From JADJPO01 sp963750395 (lineage in GTDB: Bacteria; Actinomycetota; Actinomycetes; Actinomycetales; Kineosporiaceae), in contig CAVVQM010000012.1 of NCBI GenBank assembly GCA_963750395.1, positions 310,001 to 374,000 of the forward strand: 64,000 nucleotides of DNA. Direction: 5' to 3'. The translations under genes were made by a program, and so were the position numbers. Below are positions 17,660 through 24,996 of this stretch, piece by piece (within the stretch, counting starts at the first letter, position 1; every line of letters starts with the position of its first letter). The notes beneath the pieces were generated by a model. That model had not been told where the DNA came from. It saw nothing but the letters and a program-made list of their open reading frames with translations, and did no database searches.

Positions 17660-18580
17660 TCAGAAGTACCCTTCCCGCTTGCGGTCTTCCATCGCCGCCT
17701 CGCTGAACTTGTCGTCGCCCCGGGTGGCGCCGCGCTCGGTGACCCGCGTGGTGGCGACCTCGTCGATGATCGCGTCCAGGGTGTCAGCGTCGCTGCGCAC
17801 GGCCGCCGTCAGGCTGGCGTCCCCGACGGTGCGGTAGCGCACCCGCTCGGTGAAGGTCTGTTCGCCGGCCCGGGGCCGGCAGTACTCGTGGTTGGCGTAC
17901 AGCATGCCGCCGCGATCGAACACCTCGCGCTCGTGGGCGAAGTAGATGCTCGGCAGCTCGATGCCCTCGCGCCTGACGTAGGTCCAGATGTCCAGTTCCG
18001 TCCAGTTCGACAGGGGGAAGACCCGGATCGACTCGCCCAGGTGGATCCGGCCGTTGTAGACCGACCACAGTTCGGGGCGCTGGTTCTTCGGGTCCCACTG
18101 ACCGAACTCGTCCCTGAAGGAGAACACCCGCTCCTTGGCCCGAGCCTTGTCCTCGTCGCGCCGGGCTCCACCGAACGCCGCGGTGAAACCGTGCTTCTCC
18201 AGGGTGTCCAGCAACACCGGCGTCTGGATCCGGTTCCGGGTGCCGTCCGGGGGCTCGGTCACCATGCCGGCGGCGATCGCGTCCGGGACGCTGCCGACGA
18301 TCAACTGGACGCCGAGTTCGCTCACCCGGCGGTCCCGGAACTCGAGCACCTCCTCGAAGTTGTGCCCGGTGTCCACGTGCATCACCGGGAACGGGATGCG
18401 GGCGGGCCAGAAGGCCTTCTCCGCAAGGCGGAGCATGACGATGGAGTCCTTGCCTCCCGAGAAGAGCAGCACCGGACGCTCGAGCTCGGCGGCAACCTCC
18501 CGGAAGATGTGGATCGACTCCGATTCCAGCGTCGACAGTTCGCTGAGCCGGTAGGAGTACGTGGGGTTCTCTTCACTCAT
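17660..18580 (-). CDS. cysD: Sulfate adenylyltransferase small subunit CysD
   Basis: CysD is the N-type ATP-pyrophosphatase subunit that adenylates sulfate to APS. The PP-loop LLFSGGKDSIVMLRLAEKAF lies at residues ~38-57, and the family blocks FGGARRDEDKARAKER and ISPL-type FPLSNWTELDIWTYV follow. At 306 residues it has family-normal length. With CysN it forms the sulfate-activating complex that starts both assimilation and sulfonation. No sulfite-reduction genes are adjacent; the neighbours are a sulfotransferase and cysQ, which suggests that at least part of the output goes to sulfate-ester formation (inference). Upstream of ATG 18580 there is only a weak GAGAG site. Confidence 0.97.
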   Translation of the reverse strand: MSEENPTYSYRLSELSTLESESIHIFREVAAELERPVLLFSGGKDSIVMLRLAEKAFWPARIPFPVMHVDTGHNFEEVLEFRDRRVSELGVQLIVGSVPDAIAAGMVTEPPDGTRNRIQTPVLLDTLEKHGFTAAFGGARRDEDKARAKERVFSFRDEFGQWDPKNQRPELWSVYNGRIHLGESIRVFPLSNWTELDIWTYVRREGIELPSIYFAHEREVFDRGGMLYANHEYCRPRAGEQTFTERVRYRTVGDASLTAAVRSDADTLDAIIDEVATTRVTERGATRGDDKFSEAAMEDRKREGYF

Positions 18581-18629
18581 GTCCGATAAGTCTCTCAGTG
18601 CGGCGGCGTGTCTCGAATGTCGGTCGTGC

Positions 18630-19403
18630 TCAAACGGCCTGGGCCGCTGCGAGTTCGGTGGTCGCCCTCACGATCTGATCGGCCACCTCCGGCCGACACA
18701 CGATCAGATCGGGCAGTGTGGGGTCCGAACGGTTGTAGACCAGAGGCGTGCCGTCCACCCGACTGGTGTGGAGCCCGGCGGCCCGGGCCACCGCCACGGG
18801 GGCGGCCGAATCCCACTCGAACTGACCGCCCGCGTGCACGTACGCATCGGCCTCGCCGCGCCAGACCGAGGCGCACTTGACCCCCGCCGACCCCATCGGG
18901 ACCAGGTCCGCGCCGAGCCGTTCGGCCAGTTCGGCCACGAAGGCGGGAGGCCGGGTCCGGCTGACCGCCAGGCGCAGGGCGCCACCGGGCCGTGCGGGTG
19001 GGGACGGCGGGACGTCGGTGGCGTAGCAGACGTCCTCGGCGGGCATCGCGACCGCACCGGCGACCAGGTCACCTCCGGACCACAGGGCGACGTGGACTGC
19101 CCAGTCCGGGCGGGGCGGCTCGGAGAACTCGCGGGTCCCGTCCAAGGGGTCGATGATCCAGACCCGGGTCGCGGACAGACGCGCGGCGTCGTCGGTCGCC
19201 TCCTCGGACAGGACGCAGTCGCCCGGCCGGGTCGAGGCCAGCAGCGCGGCCAGTTCGGCCTGGGAGCCGCGGTCACCGGCGTCCTTCAGGTCTCGACCGG
19301 CCAGTCCCTCACCACGGATCCTCAGCAGCACCTCGCCGGCTCGGACCGCGAGGGCGCGAGCCAACTCATCGTCACCCAGCTCGGCGAGACTCCCCGGGTT
19401 CAC
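18630..19403 (-). CDS. cysQ: CysQ-type 3'(2'),5'-bisphosphate nucleotidase
   Basis: A 257-residue Mg-dependent, Li-sensitive phosphatase of the FIG superfamily. Metal ligands are visible as LSEE (residues ~65-68) and VWIIDPLDGTREF (~81-93); the C-terminal signature WDSAAPVAVARAAGL lies near residue 200. CysQ hydrolyses 3'-phosphoadenosine 5'-phosphate (PAP), the by-product of PAPS-using sulfotransferases, and can also act on PAPS. The gene is just upstream of cysD on the same strand (49 bases), which makes the sulfation reading stronger than inositol phosphatase, the main alternative for this fold. The start is GTG 19403; I see no strong ribosome site. Confidence 0.88.
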   Translation of the reverse strand: MNPGSLAELGDDELARALAVRAGEVLLRIRGEGLAGRDLKDAGDRGSQAELAALLASTRPGDCVLSEEATDDAARLSATRVWIIDPLDGTREFSEPPRPDWAVHVALWSGGDLVAGAVAMPAEDVCYATDVPPSPPARPGGALRLAVSRTRPPAFVAELAERLGADLVPMGSAGVKCASVWRGEADAYVHAGGQFEWDSAAPVAVARAAGLHTSRVDGTPLVYNRSDPTLPDLIVCRPEVADQIVRATTELAAAQAV

Positions 19404-19531
19404 GGCGGGAGCCGCTCTCGTTTGTCACTGATGGTCCTCCAGATGGGGCTCGGGGCCACTGCGCGGCGACCGCTCTCGACGGTACCGCAGCGTTGTCAGG
19501 GTGAGGTGACCGCCGGAAACCACCGCCGGGT

Positions 19532-20141
19532 TCACGCGCGGACGTTCACGTCGGCCTGGGCGCGCTCCCAGCCGAACCGGGCGACATCGACCACGACGTC
19601 GGCCGCCTGATTGACCATGACCCGGGCGTCCTCGCGTTCGGAGGAGCGCGAAGTCGCGCAGGACGTAGTCGGCCGGATCCATCCGTCCGGGTGGCCGGCC
19701 GATCCCGAGCCTCAGCCGGCAATAGGCCCTGGTGCCCAGGGCCGACGAGACCGACCGCAATCCGTTGTGACCGCCCTCCCCGCCGTCCCGCTTCAACCGG
19801 AGCTGGCCGAAGGGCAGGTCCAGTTCGTCGTGGACGACCAGGAGGCGGTCGGCGTCGACCTTGAAGAACCGCACCAGGGCCGCGACCGGACCGCCTGAGG
19901 TGTTCATGTAGCCGTCCGGTTTGGCCAGGATCAGCCCCGGGCCGGGAACACCACCCACGGGGGGCAGCCGGAACTGCGCGAGGTGAGCCCGGGCCTTGTG
20001 CGAGCCGAACCGCAGTCCGTGCTCGGCGGCCAGGGCGTCCAGGACCATCGCCCCCGCGTTGTGGCGGTGACCGGCGTACTTCGGCCCGGGGTTTCCCAGA
20101 CCGACGACCAACCAGGGCGCCGCGGCGTCCAGGTCGCTCAG
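19532..20141 (-). CDS. pth: Peptidyl-tRNA hydrolase, frame broken once, probable CTG start
   Basis: Pth frees tRNA from peptidyl-tRNA that drops off ribosomes. Family motifs are clear: WLVVGLGNPGPKYAGHRHNAG with the catalytic His, DGYMNTSGGPV, and VVHDELDLPFGQLRLK with the catalytic Asp. After DPADYVLRDFA the frame is lost. Removing one base near 19,646-19,650 restores SSEREDARVMVNQAADVV through to TGA 19532-19534, giving 202 residues, normal for the family. Pth is normally essential, so a sequence error is likely. The expected N-terminus (SDLDAAAPWL) begins at CTG 20139-20141, overlapping the rplY stop as CTGA; the alternative TTG at 20111 would cut into the first strand. Confidence 0.9.
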
Positions 20142-20749
20142 TCCTCGGTGCCCTCGGCGTCACCCTCGGCGGCAACGGCCACCTCGGCCTCCGTCTCGTC
20201 CTCGGTCGCCTCGACAGACGGCAGGGTGACCCGGACGGCGAGCGCCTCGGGGTCGGTGATCAGCACGCTGCCCTCGGGCAGCGCGATCTGGCCGGCGGCG
20301 ATCTGGGAGCCCGCCTCCAGCTCTGCCACATCGACCTCGATCTGCGTGGGGATGCTGGTGGCCTCGACCTCGATCGACAGTGAGTTCAGCTCCTGAGAGA
20401 CCAGGGTCCCGGAGGCGGGTTCGCCGATCACCTGCAGCTGGACGTCGACGGTCACCCTCTCACCACGGCGGACCAGCAGCAGGTCGACGTGCTCGATCAG
20501 GCCCTTGACCGGGTGCCGCTGCACGTCCTTCGGCAGGGCCAGCTCGGTCCCGGCACCCAGGTCGAGGGTGAGCAGGGCGTTGGAGTTCTTCAGCGCCATC
20601 ATCGTGTCGTGGCCGGGCAGAGCCAGGTGCACCGGGTCGGCACCGTGCCCGTACAGGACGGCCGGCACCTTGTGGTCGCGGCGGAGACGACGGGCGGCTC
20701 CCTTACCGAACTCGGTGCGCTTCTCGGCCGTGAGCTTGACCTCGGACAC
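20138..20749 (-). CDS. rplY: 50S ribosomal protein L25/general stress protein Ctc
   Basis: Binds 5S rRNA in the large ribosomal subunit. The first ~90 residues are the L25 domain (KLTAEKRTEFGKGAARRLRR, AVLYGHGADPVHLALPGH). Residues ~95-180 form the TL5/CTC beta-domain (VDVQLQVIGEPASG, SIPTQIEVDVAELEAGSQI), and an acidic Glu/Ala tail follows. At 203 residues it is the long Ctc form usual in actinobacteria. GTG 20749 follows GAGGAGA. The upstream region holds a perfect 17-base palindrome next to the ribosome site and a -10 candidate about 190 bases away, so a long structured leader is possible. It is translationally coupled to pth downstream. Confidence 0.97.
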   Translation of the reverse strand: MSEVKLTAEKRTEFGKGAARRLRRDHKVPAVLYGHGADPVHLALPGHDTMMALKNSNALLTLDLGAGTELALPKDVQRHPVKGLIEHVDLLLVRRGERVTVDVQLQVIGEPASGTLVSQELNSLSIEVEATSIPTQIEVDVAELEAGSQIAAGQIALPEGSVLITDPEALAVRVTLPSVEATEDETEAEVAVAAEGDAEGTED

Positions 20750-20765
20750 GTTCTCTCCTCGAACT

Positions 20766-20782
20766 GAGACCCGTCGGGTCTC
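20766..20782. promoter_or_regulatory. Perfect 17-base palindrome in the rplY leader
   Basis: GAGACCCG-T-CGGGTCTC is perfectly symmetric (8-base arms). It sits just upstream of the GAGGAGA ribosome site of rplY. As RNA it can fold to a short hairpin of about 7 pairs; as DNA it could bind a dimeric regulator. Control by L25 itself or by stress is speculation. Confidence 0.4.
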
Positions 20783-20939
20783 GGGGCGTCTGCTGATGAT
20801 GCGGCGGGTCGATGGTGGTCACGGGTGGTCACCGGGCTCAGGCGGCCGAGAGGCACGCGAGCGACATCGCTGACCGGATTCACCGGACACCGCGTCGATC
20901 ACGGCGTCCGGTGGACGCCCTCGCCGAGGCAACCGCCTC

Positions 20940-20945
20940 ATCCTA
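20940..20945 (-). promoter_or_regulatory. Candidate -10 element for rplY
   Basis: On the minus strand the bases read TAGGAT within CTGGCTAGGATGAGG, a good actinobacterial -10. A transcript starting about 7 bases on would have a leader of roughly 185 nt before the rplY GTG. No clear -35 hexamer is visible. The rest of 20,783-21,025 holds no gene that I can see. Confidence 0.4.
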
Positions 20946-21025
20946 GCCAGCCGACGCCGTCAGCCGAAATCGAGTGCGCAGAACCCTTCCGGGCCACCTC
21001 CTGGGGACCTTTGAGCGGGCAGGGA

Positions 21026-22007
21026 TCAGGAGTTGCCCTCGAACAGCGAGGTCACCGAACCGTCGTCGAACACCTCGCGGATGGCCCGAGCGATCATCGG
21101 GGCGATCGAGAGCACCGTCAGCTTGGGGAACATCCGGCTCGCGAGCGATCGGCAGCGTGTTGGTGACGATGACCTCGCTGATCGAGCTGTTCTTCAGCCG
21201 ATCGACGGCGGGACCCGACAGGATCGGGTGGGTCGCGGCGACGATCACCTGGGCGGCGCCGTTCTCCAGCAGGGCCTCGGAGGCCTGCAGGATGGTGCCG
21301 GCGGTGTCGATCATGTCGTCGACGAGCAGGCAGACCCGGCCCCGGACGGCACCGACCACCTCGTGCACCTTGGAGTGGTTCGGCACGCTCGGGTCGCGGC
21401 GCTTGTGGATGATCGCCAACGGCGCGGCCAACCGGTCCGACCAGACGTCGGCCACCCGGACCCGGCCGGCGTCGGGGGAGACGATGGTCAGCTTGGACCG
21501 GTCGACCCGTCCGCGCACGTAGTCGGCCAGCAACGGCAGGGCCCACAGGTGGTCCACCGGCCCGTCGAAGAAGCCCTGGATCTGAGCGGTGTGCAGGTCG
21601 ACCGAGATGATCCGGCTGGCACCGGCCGTCTTGAACAGGTCGGCCATCAGGCGCGCCGAGATCGGCTCACGGCCGCGGTGCTTCTTGTCCTGACGGGAGT
21701 ACGGGAAGAAGGGCGCGATCACGGTGATCCGCTTCGCGGAGGCGCGCTTGAGCGCGTCGACCATGATGAGCTGTTCCATCAGCCATTGATTGATCGGCGC
21801 GCAGTGACTCTGGATGATGAAGGCGTCGCTGCCCCGCACGCTCTCACCGAAGCGCACGTAGATCTCACCACTGGCGAAGTCGTAGGCGGTGGTGGGCACC
21901 AGCGACACGCCCATCTCGCTGGCGATCTCCTCGGCCAGAGCCGGGAAGGCACGTCCGGACGCGACCACCAGGCGCTTCTCGTTCTGCGAGGTGAGCTGGA
22001 CGTTCAT
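21026..22007 (-). CDS. prs: Ribose-phosphate pyrophosphokinase, frame broken once
   Basis: Prs makes PRPP from ribose 5-phosphate and ATP for nucleotide, His and Trp synthesis. It shows the ATP-binding flexible-loop block PYSRQDKKHRGREPISA, the metal-binding VDLHTAQIQGFF, and the PRPP loop LLVDDMIDTAGTI near residue 230. The frame holds to TNTLPIARE, then is shifted; removing one base near 21,137-21,139 restores RMFPKLTVLSIAPMIARA through to SLFEGNS and TGA 21026-21028, giving 326 residues as expected. The gene is normally essential, so an error is likelier than inactivation. ATG 22007 follows AAGGGA. Only two bases separate it from the glmU stop, the classic glmU-prs pair. Confidence 0.93.
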
Positions 22008-22009
22008 GA

Positions 22010-23512
22010 TCAGGTCCCTTCGGCGGATGCTGCGCGGGCCACCCCGGCCTGGGTGACGGGTTCCGGATTCGCCGCGTGCGCGGCGTCGGCCGACGCGGTG
22101 CCGGCGCGGCGACGTTCGACCCACCCCGCGATGGTGCGCTGTCTCGCCCGGGCGACCGCCATGGCCCCCGGTGGCACGTCCTCGGTGATCACCGAGCCGG
22201 CCGCGGTGTAGGCGCCGTCCCCGACGGTCACCGGCGCCACGAGCATGGTGTCGCTGCCGATCCGCACGTGATCGCCGACGTTCGTGCGGTGTTTGGCCAC
22301 ACCGTCGTAGTTCACGAACACGGTGGCGGCGCCGATGTTGGTGCCCTCGCCGATCGTGGCGTCGCCGACGTAGCTCAGGTGCGGGACCTTGGACCCCGCG
22401 CCGATCACGGAGTTCTTGGTGCCGACGAACTCGCCGATCTTGCCCCGCTCCCCCAGCCGCGTGCCCGGGCGCAGGTGACTGAACGGCCCGACGCTGGCCC
22501 CCGCCCCGATCACCGAGGACGCCGCGTGGCTGCGGATCACCTCGGCGCCGGCGCCGACCACGCAATCGGTCAGGGTCGTGTCGGGTCCGATCGAGGCGCC
22601 CTCGCCGACCTCGGTCGAGCCGCGCAGCTGGGTGCCGGGCAGCAGGGTCACGTCCCGGGACAGCCGCACCCCGACGTCCACCCAGGTGGAGGCGGGGTCG
22701 ACGACGGTGACGCCGGCCCGCATCCACTCGGTGAGCAGCCGACGATTCAGCTCGCCGCCCAGTGCGGCCAGCTGGACCCGGTCGTTGACCCCCTCGACCT
22801 GCCAGGTGTCGTCGGTGACCAGCGCCCCGACCCGGCCGCCGTCGCCGCGGGCGATCGCCAGGACATCGGTCAGGTACAGCTCGCCCTGGGCGTTGTCCGT
22901 GGTCAGCCGGGCGAGTCCCGAGCGCAGCACCGCGGCGTCGAAGACGTAGATCCCGGAATTGATCTCCCTGACGGCGCGCTGGGCCGCGTCGGCGTCCTTG
23001 TGCTCGACGATGCCCAGCACGGCGCCGGAGGAGTCATCCTGCTCGCGGAGCACCCGCCCATAGCCGGTGGGGTCCTCGACCAGGGCGGTGAGGACGGTGA
23101 TCGCGTTGCCCTCGGCGTGGTGGCGTTCGATCAGGAGGTCCAACGTCGCCGCGGAGAGCAGCGGAACGTCACCGTAGGTGACGACGACCGTGCCGGTCGG
23201 TGCGGCGCCGTCCAGTCGCGCGGTGAGGGCGTCCAGACCGCACTGCACCGCCCGCCCCGTGCCCTTGATCTCGTCCTGGTCGGCGATGACCACCTCGGGG
23301 TCGAGTTCGCCCACGTGGCCCGCGACCGCCTCTCGCTCGTGCCGGACGACCACCACGAGCGCCTCGGGCTGCAGCGCCGAGGCCGCAGCCATCGCGTGCC
23401 CGACCAGTGACAGACCGGCGATGCGGTGCAGGACCTTGGGGGTTGCCGATCTCATGCGGGTGCCCTCACCCGCTGCGAGGATGACGACGGCGGATGGGCG
23501 ATGCTGGCTCAC
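22010..23512 (-). CDS. glmU: Bifunctional GlmU: GlcNAc-1-P uridyltransferase / GlcN-1-P acetyltransferase
   Basis: Makes UDP-GlcNAc for peptidoglycan and other envelope polymers. The N-terminal pyrophosphorylase domain opens with VVILAAGEGTRMRSATPKVL (residues ~8-27). The C-terminal left-handed beta-helix begins near residue 255 and includes FVNYDGVAKHRTNVGDHVRIG, where the acetyltransferase His and substrate-binding residues lie. A 45-residue Ala/Arg-rich tail ends the protein, as in mycobacterial GlmU. GTG 23510-23512 follows GAGGAGG; a longer in-frame start at 23566 would remove the leader. The product is 500 residues. Frame intact. Confidence 0.97.
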   Translation of the reverse strand: MSQHRPSAVVILAAGEGTRMRSATPKVLHRIAGLSLVGHAMAAASALQPEALVVVVRHEREAVAGHVGELDPEVVIADQDEIKGTGRAVQCGLDALTARLDGAAPTGTVVVTYGDVPLLSAATLDLLIERHHAEGNAITVLTALVEDPTGYGRVLREQDDSSGAVLGIVEHKDADAAQRAVREINSGIYVFDAAVLRSGLARLTTDNAQGELYLTDVLAIARGDGGRVGALVTDDTWQVEGVNDRVQLAALGGELNRRLLTEWMRAGVTVVDPASTWVDVGVRLSRDVTLLPGTQLRGSTEVGEGASIGPDTTLTDCVVGAGAEVIRSHAASSVIGAGASVGPFSHLRPGTRLGERGKIGEFVGTKNSVIGAGSKVPHLSYVGDATIGEGTNIGAATVFVNYDGVAKHRTNVGDHVRIGSDTMLVAPVTVGDGAYTAAGSVITEDVPPGAMAVARARQRTIAGWVERRRAGTASADAAHAANPEPVTQAGVARAASAEGT

Positions 23513-23552
23513 GCGGACTGCCTCCTCGGCACCCATTTCGGACGGCGTGCCG

Positions 23553-23558
23553 ATCGTA
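23553..23558 (-). promoter_or_regulatory. Candidate -10 element for glmU-prs
   Basis: Minus strand TACGAT in GGGGGATACGATCGGCAC, about 40 bases upstream of the glmU GTG, between it and the tRNA-Gln terminator. It would give a leader of about 35 nt with the GAGGAGG site. No good -35 seen. Confidence 0.4.
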
Positions 23559-23584
23559 TCCCCCACCAGAACCGTCGGTGGCCC

Positions 23585-23609
23585 GAGCGTCTCGATGACC
23601 GAGACGCTC
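23585..23609 (-). terminator. Intrinsic terminator hairpin after tRNA-Gln
   Basis: A perfect 10-base stem GAGCGTCTCG / CGAGACGCTC with a 5-base loop lies directly at the 3' end of the tRNA, sharing its last three bases. There is no U run, as is usual in actinobacteria. It would end the tRNA transcript and insulate glmU. Confidence 0.65.
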
Positions 23610-23677
23610 CGCCCCCCGATTCGAACAGGGACCTCAAGGCTCCAAAGGCCTGCGTGCTGCCGTTACACCAGGGCGGA
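23607..23677 (-). tRNA. tRNA-Gln (anticodon TTG)
   Basis: Minus strand begins TCCGCCCTGGTGTAACGGC and ends GGGGGGCGGAG. The anticodon loop reads CTTTGGA, giving TTG for Gln, and the T arm is CCCTG-TTCGAAT-CGGGG. CCA is not encoded. The acceptor pairs only six of seven positions, because the G run on the 3' side is one short, and C27-T43 in the anticodon stem is mismatched. A lost G in the homopolymer would explain the first point. At 71 bases it is otherwise standard. Confidence 0.9.
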
Positions 23678-23745
23678 TCGTGCGCCCACCAGTGTGCCTG
23701 CTCGACTGCGTCTGGGCACACACCTCGGTGCCGGGCCGGTCGGGG

Positions 23746-23751
23746 CATGAT
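23746..23751 (+). promoter_or_regulatory. -10 element of a probable leaderless transcript for the TetR gene
   Basis: CATGAT is followed by six bases and then GTG 23758. The spacing places the transcription start at or next to the start codon. No ribosome site precedes the GTG. Confidence 0.45.
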
Positions 23752-23757
23752 GGGCGG

Positions 23758-24442
23758 GTGACATCCACCACGCCCGGGGCCAACTCCCGACGAGCCGCCC
23801 CGACGCCCGCGAGGGCCCGGATGACCGGCAAGCAACGCCGCGAACAGTTGGTGGACGTCGGGCGCAAGCTCTTCGCCGACAAGGGCTATCGAGGCCACCA
23901 GCGTCGAGGAGATCGCGGCCAGCGCGAAGGTGTCCAAACCGGTTGTGTACGAGCACTTCGGCGGCAAGGAGGGCTTGTACGCGGTCGTCGTCGACCGCGA
24001 GATCCAATCGCTGCTCAGTGCGATCAGCGCGTCGCTGTCGGCCGATGCCCATCCCCGCGAGCTGGTCGAGAACGCAGCCCTGGCCCTGCTGGGCTATATC
24101 GAGACCTCCACGGACGGGTTCCGGATCCTGGTCCGCGACTCGCCGATCCCCCAGTCCACGGGGACCTTCGCCAGCCTGATCAGCGACGTCGCCGGCCAGG
24201 TCGAGCACCTGCTCGCCGGCGAGTTCTCCCGCCAGGGCCTGCCCGCCAAGGCGGCCCCGCTCTACGCCCAGATGCTGGTCGGGATGGTGGCGCTGACCGG
24301 CCAGTTCTGGCTGGATCACCGCAAACCGAAGAAGCAGGAGGTCGCGGCCCACCTGGTCAACCTGGCCTGGAACGGCCTGTCCGGACTCGAGCGCAAGCCC
24401 ACCCTGCGGTACGCGGACCCCAACCGGGAGGTCACCTCGTGA
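23758..24442 (+). CDS. TetR-family regulator, frame broken once
   Basis: The N-terminal helix-turn-helix reads RREQLVDVGRKLFADKGY in one frame and EATSVEEIAASAKVSKPVVYEHFGGKEGLYAVVVDRE in the next. Deleting one base at about 23,890 joins them into a perfect TetR DNA-binding domain, giving about 227 residues. The remaining helices form the ligand domain (ALLGYIETSTDGFRILVRDS, QMLVGMVALTGQFWLDH). A TetR gene divergent from glmU next to mfd also occurs in mycobacteria, so this is probably a conserved locus regulator; the ligand is unknown. The GTG start fits a leaderless promoter. ATG 23821 is an alternative start. The stop overlaps the MarR gene as GTGA. Confidence 0.82.
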
Positions 24443-24951
24443 AGGGCTCCACGAACCCTGTGGAGGCGGCCGACGAGGTCGACCACATCGTGGCGGCCTG
24501 GCGCCGCGAACGCCCGGACCTCGATCCTGAGCCCTTGCACGTGCTGTCCCGGGTGCACCGCATCTCCCGACGTCTCGATCGCTCGCGCAGCGCCGTGTTC
24601 GCCGCGCACGACCTGGACCCCTTCGAGTTCGACGTCCTGGCGGCCCTGCGCCGATCGGGGCCGCCGTACAGCCTCTCCCCCGGCCAACTCGCCGCGGCGA
24701 CCCTGGTCGCCAGCGGCACCATGACCAACCGGATCGACCGGCTGTCCGGGCGGGAGTTCGTCGTCCGCGAACGGGACCCGCACGACGGCCGCGGCGTCCT
24801 GGTCCGGCTCACCGACTCCGGCCGGGACACCGTGGACGCCGCCCTGGCAGGCCTGCTGGAGCACGAGCGGTCCCTGTTGTCGGGCCTGGACGAGGGCTCT
24901 CGCGTCCTGCTCGCAGACCTGTTGCGGCGCCTGGCCCTGACGATGAGCTGA
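24439..24951 (+). CDS. MarR-family regulator
   Basis: A 170-residue winged-helix repressor-type protein. Core elements are VLSRVHRISRRLDRSRSAVF, the recognition helix region GQLAAATLVASGTMTNRIDRL, and the wing GREFVVRERDPHDGRGVLVRLT. MarR proteins bind palindromic operators as dimers and often sense phenolic or oxidising compounds. GTG 24439 follows GGGAGG and overlaps the TetR stop, so the two regulators are one unit. The target could be the convergent ABC-F gene or a distant locus; the sequence does not say. The window 24,952-24,996 between it and the ABC-F gene has only a weak 6-base inverted repeat. Confidence 0.9.
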   Translation: MKGSTNPVEAADEVDHIVAAWRRERPDLDPEPLHVLSRVHRISRRLDRSRSAVFAAHDLDPFEFDVLAALRRSGPPYSLSPGQLAAATLVASGTMTNRIDRLSGREFVVRERDPHDGRGVLVRLTDSGRDTVDAALAGLLEHERSLLSGLDEGSRVLLADLLRRLALTMS

Positions 24952-24996
24952 CCGATCGGTCGATCGGCCCCTCCCGATCAGCCGCGACGAGCACGC

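Noticed and set aside
19532..20141. pth as a true pseudogene
   Set aside because: The gene is normally essential, all motifs are intact, and one base restores the full C-terminus; other genes in the window show the same fault.
21026..22007. prs with an alternative C-terminus
   Set aside because: The shifted tail has no family similarity, while the next frame reads the standard C-terminus to a proper stop.
24961..24979. Terminator between the MarR and ABC-F genes
   Set aside because: Only a 6-base stem (GATCGG/CCGATC) with imperfect flanks; too weak to call.
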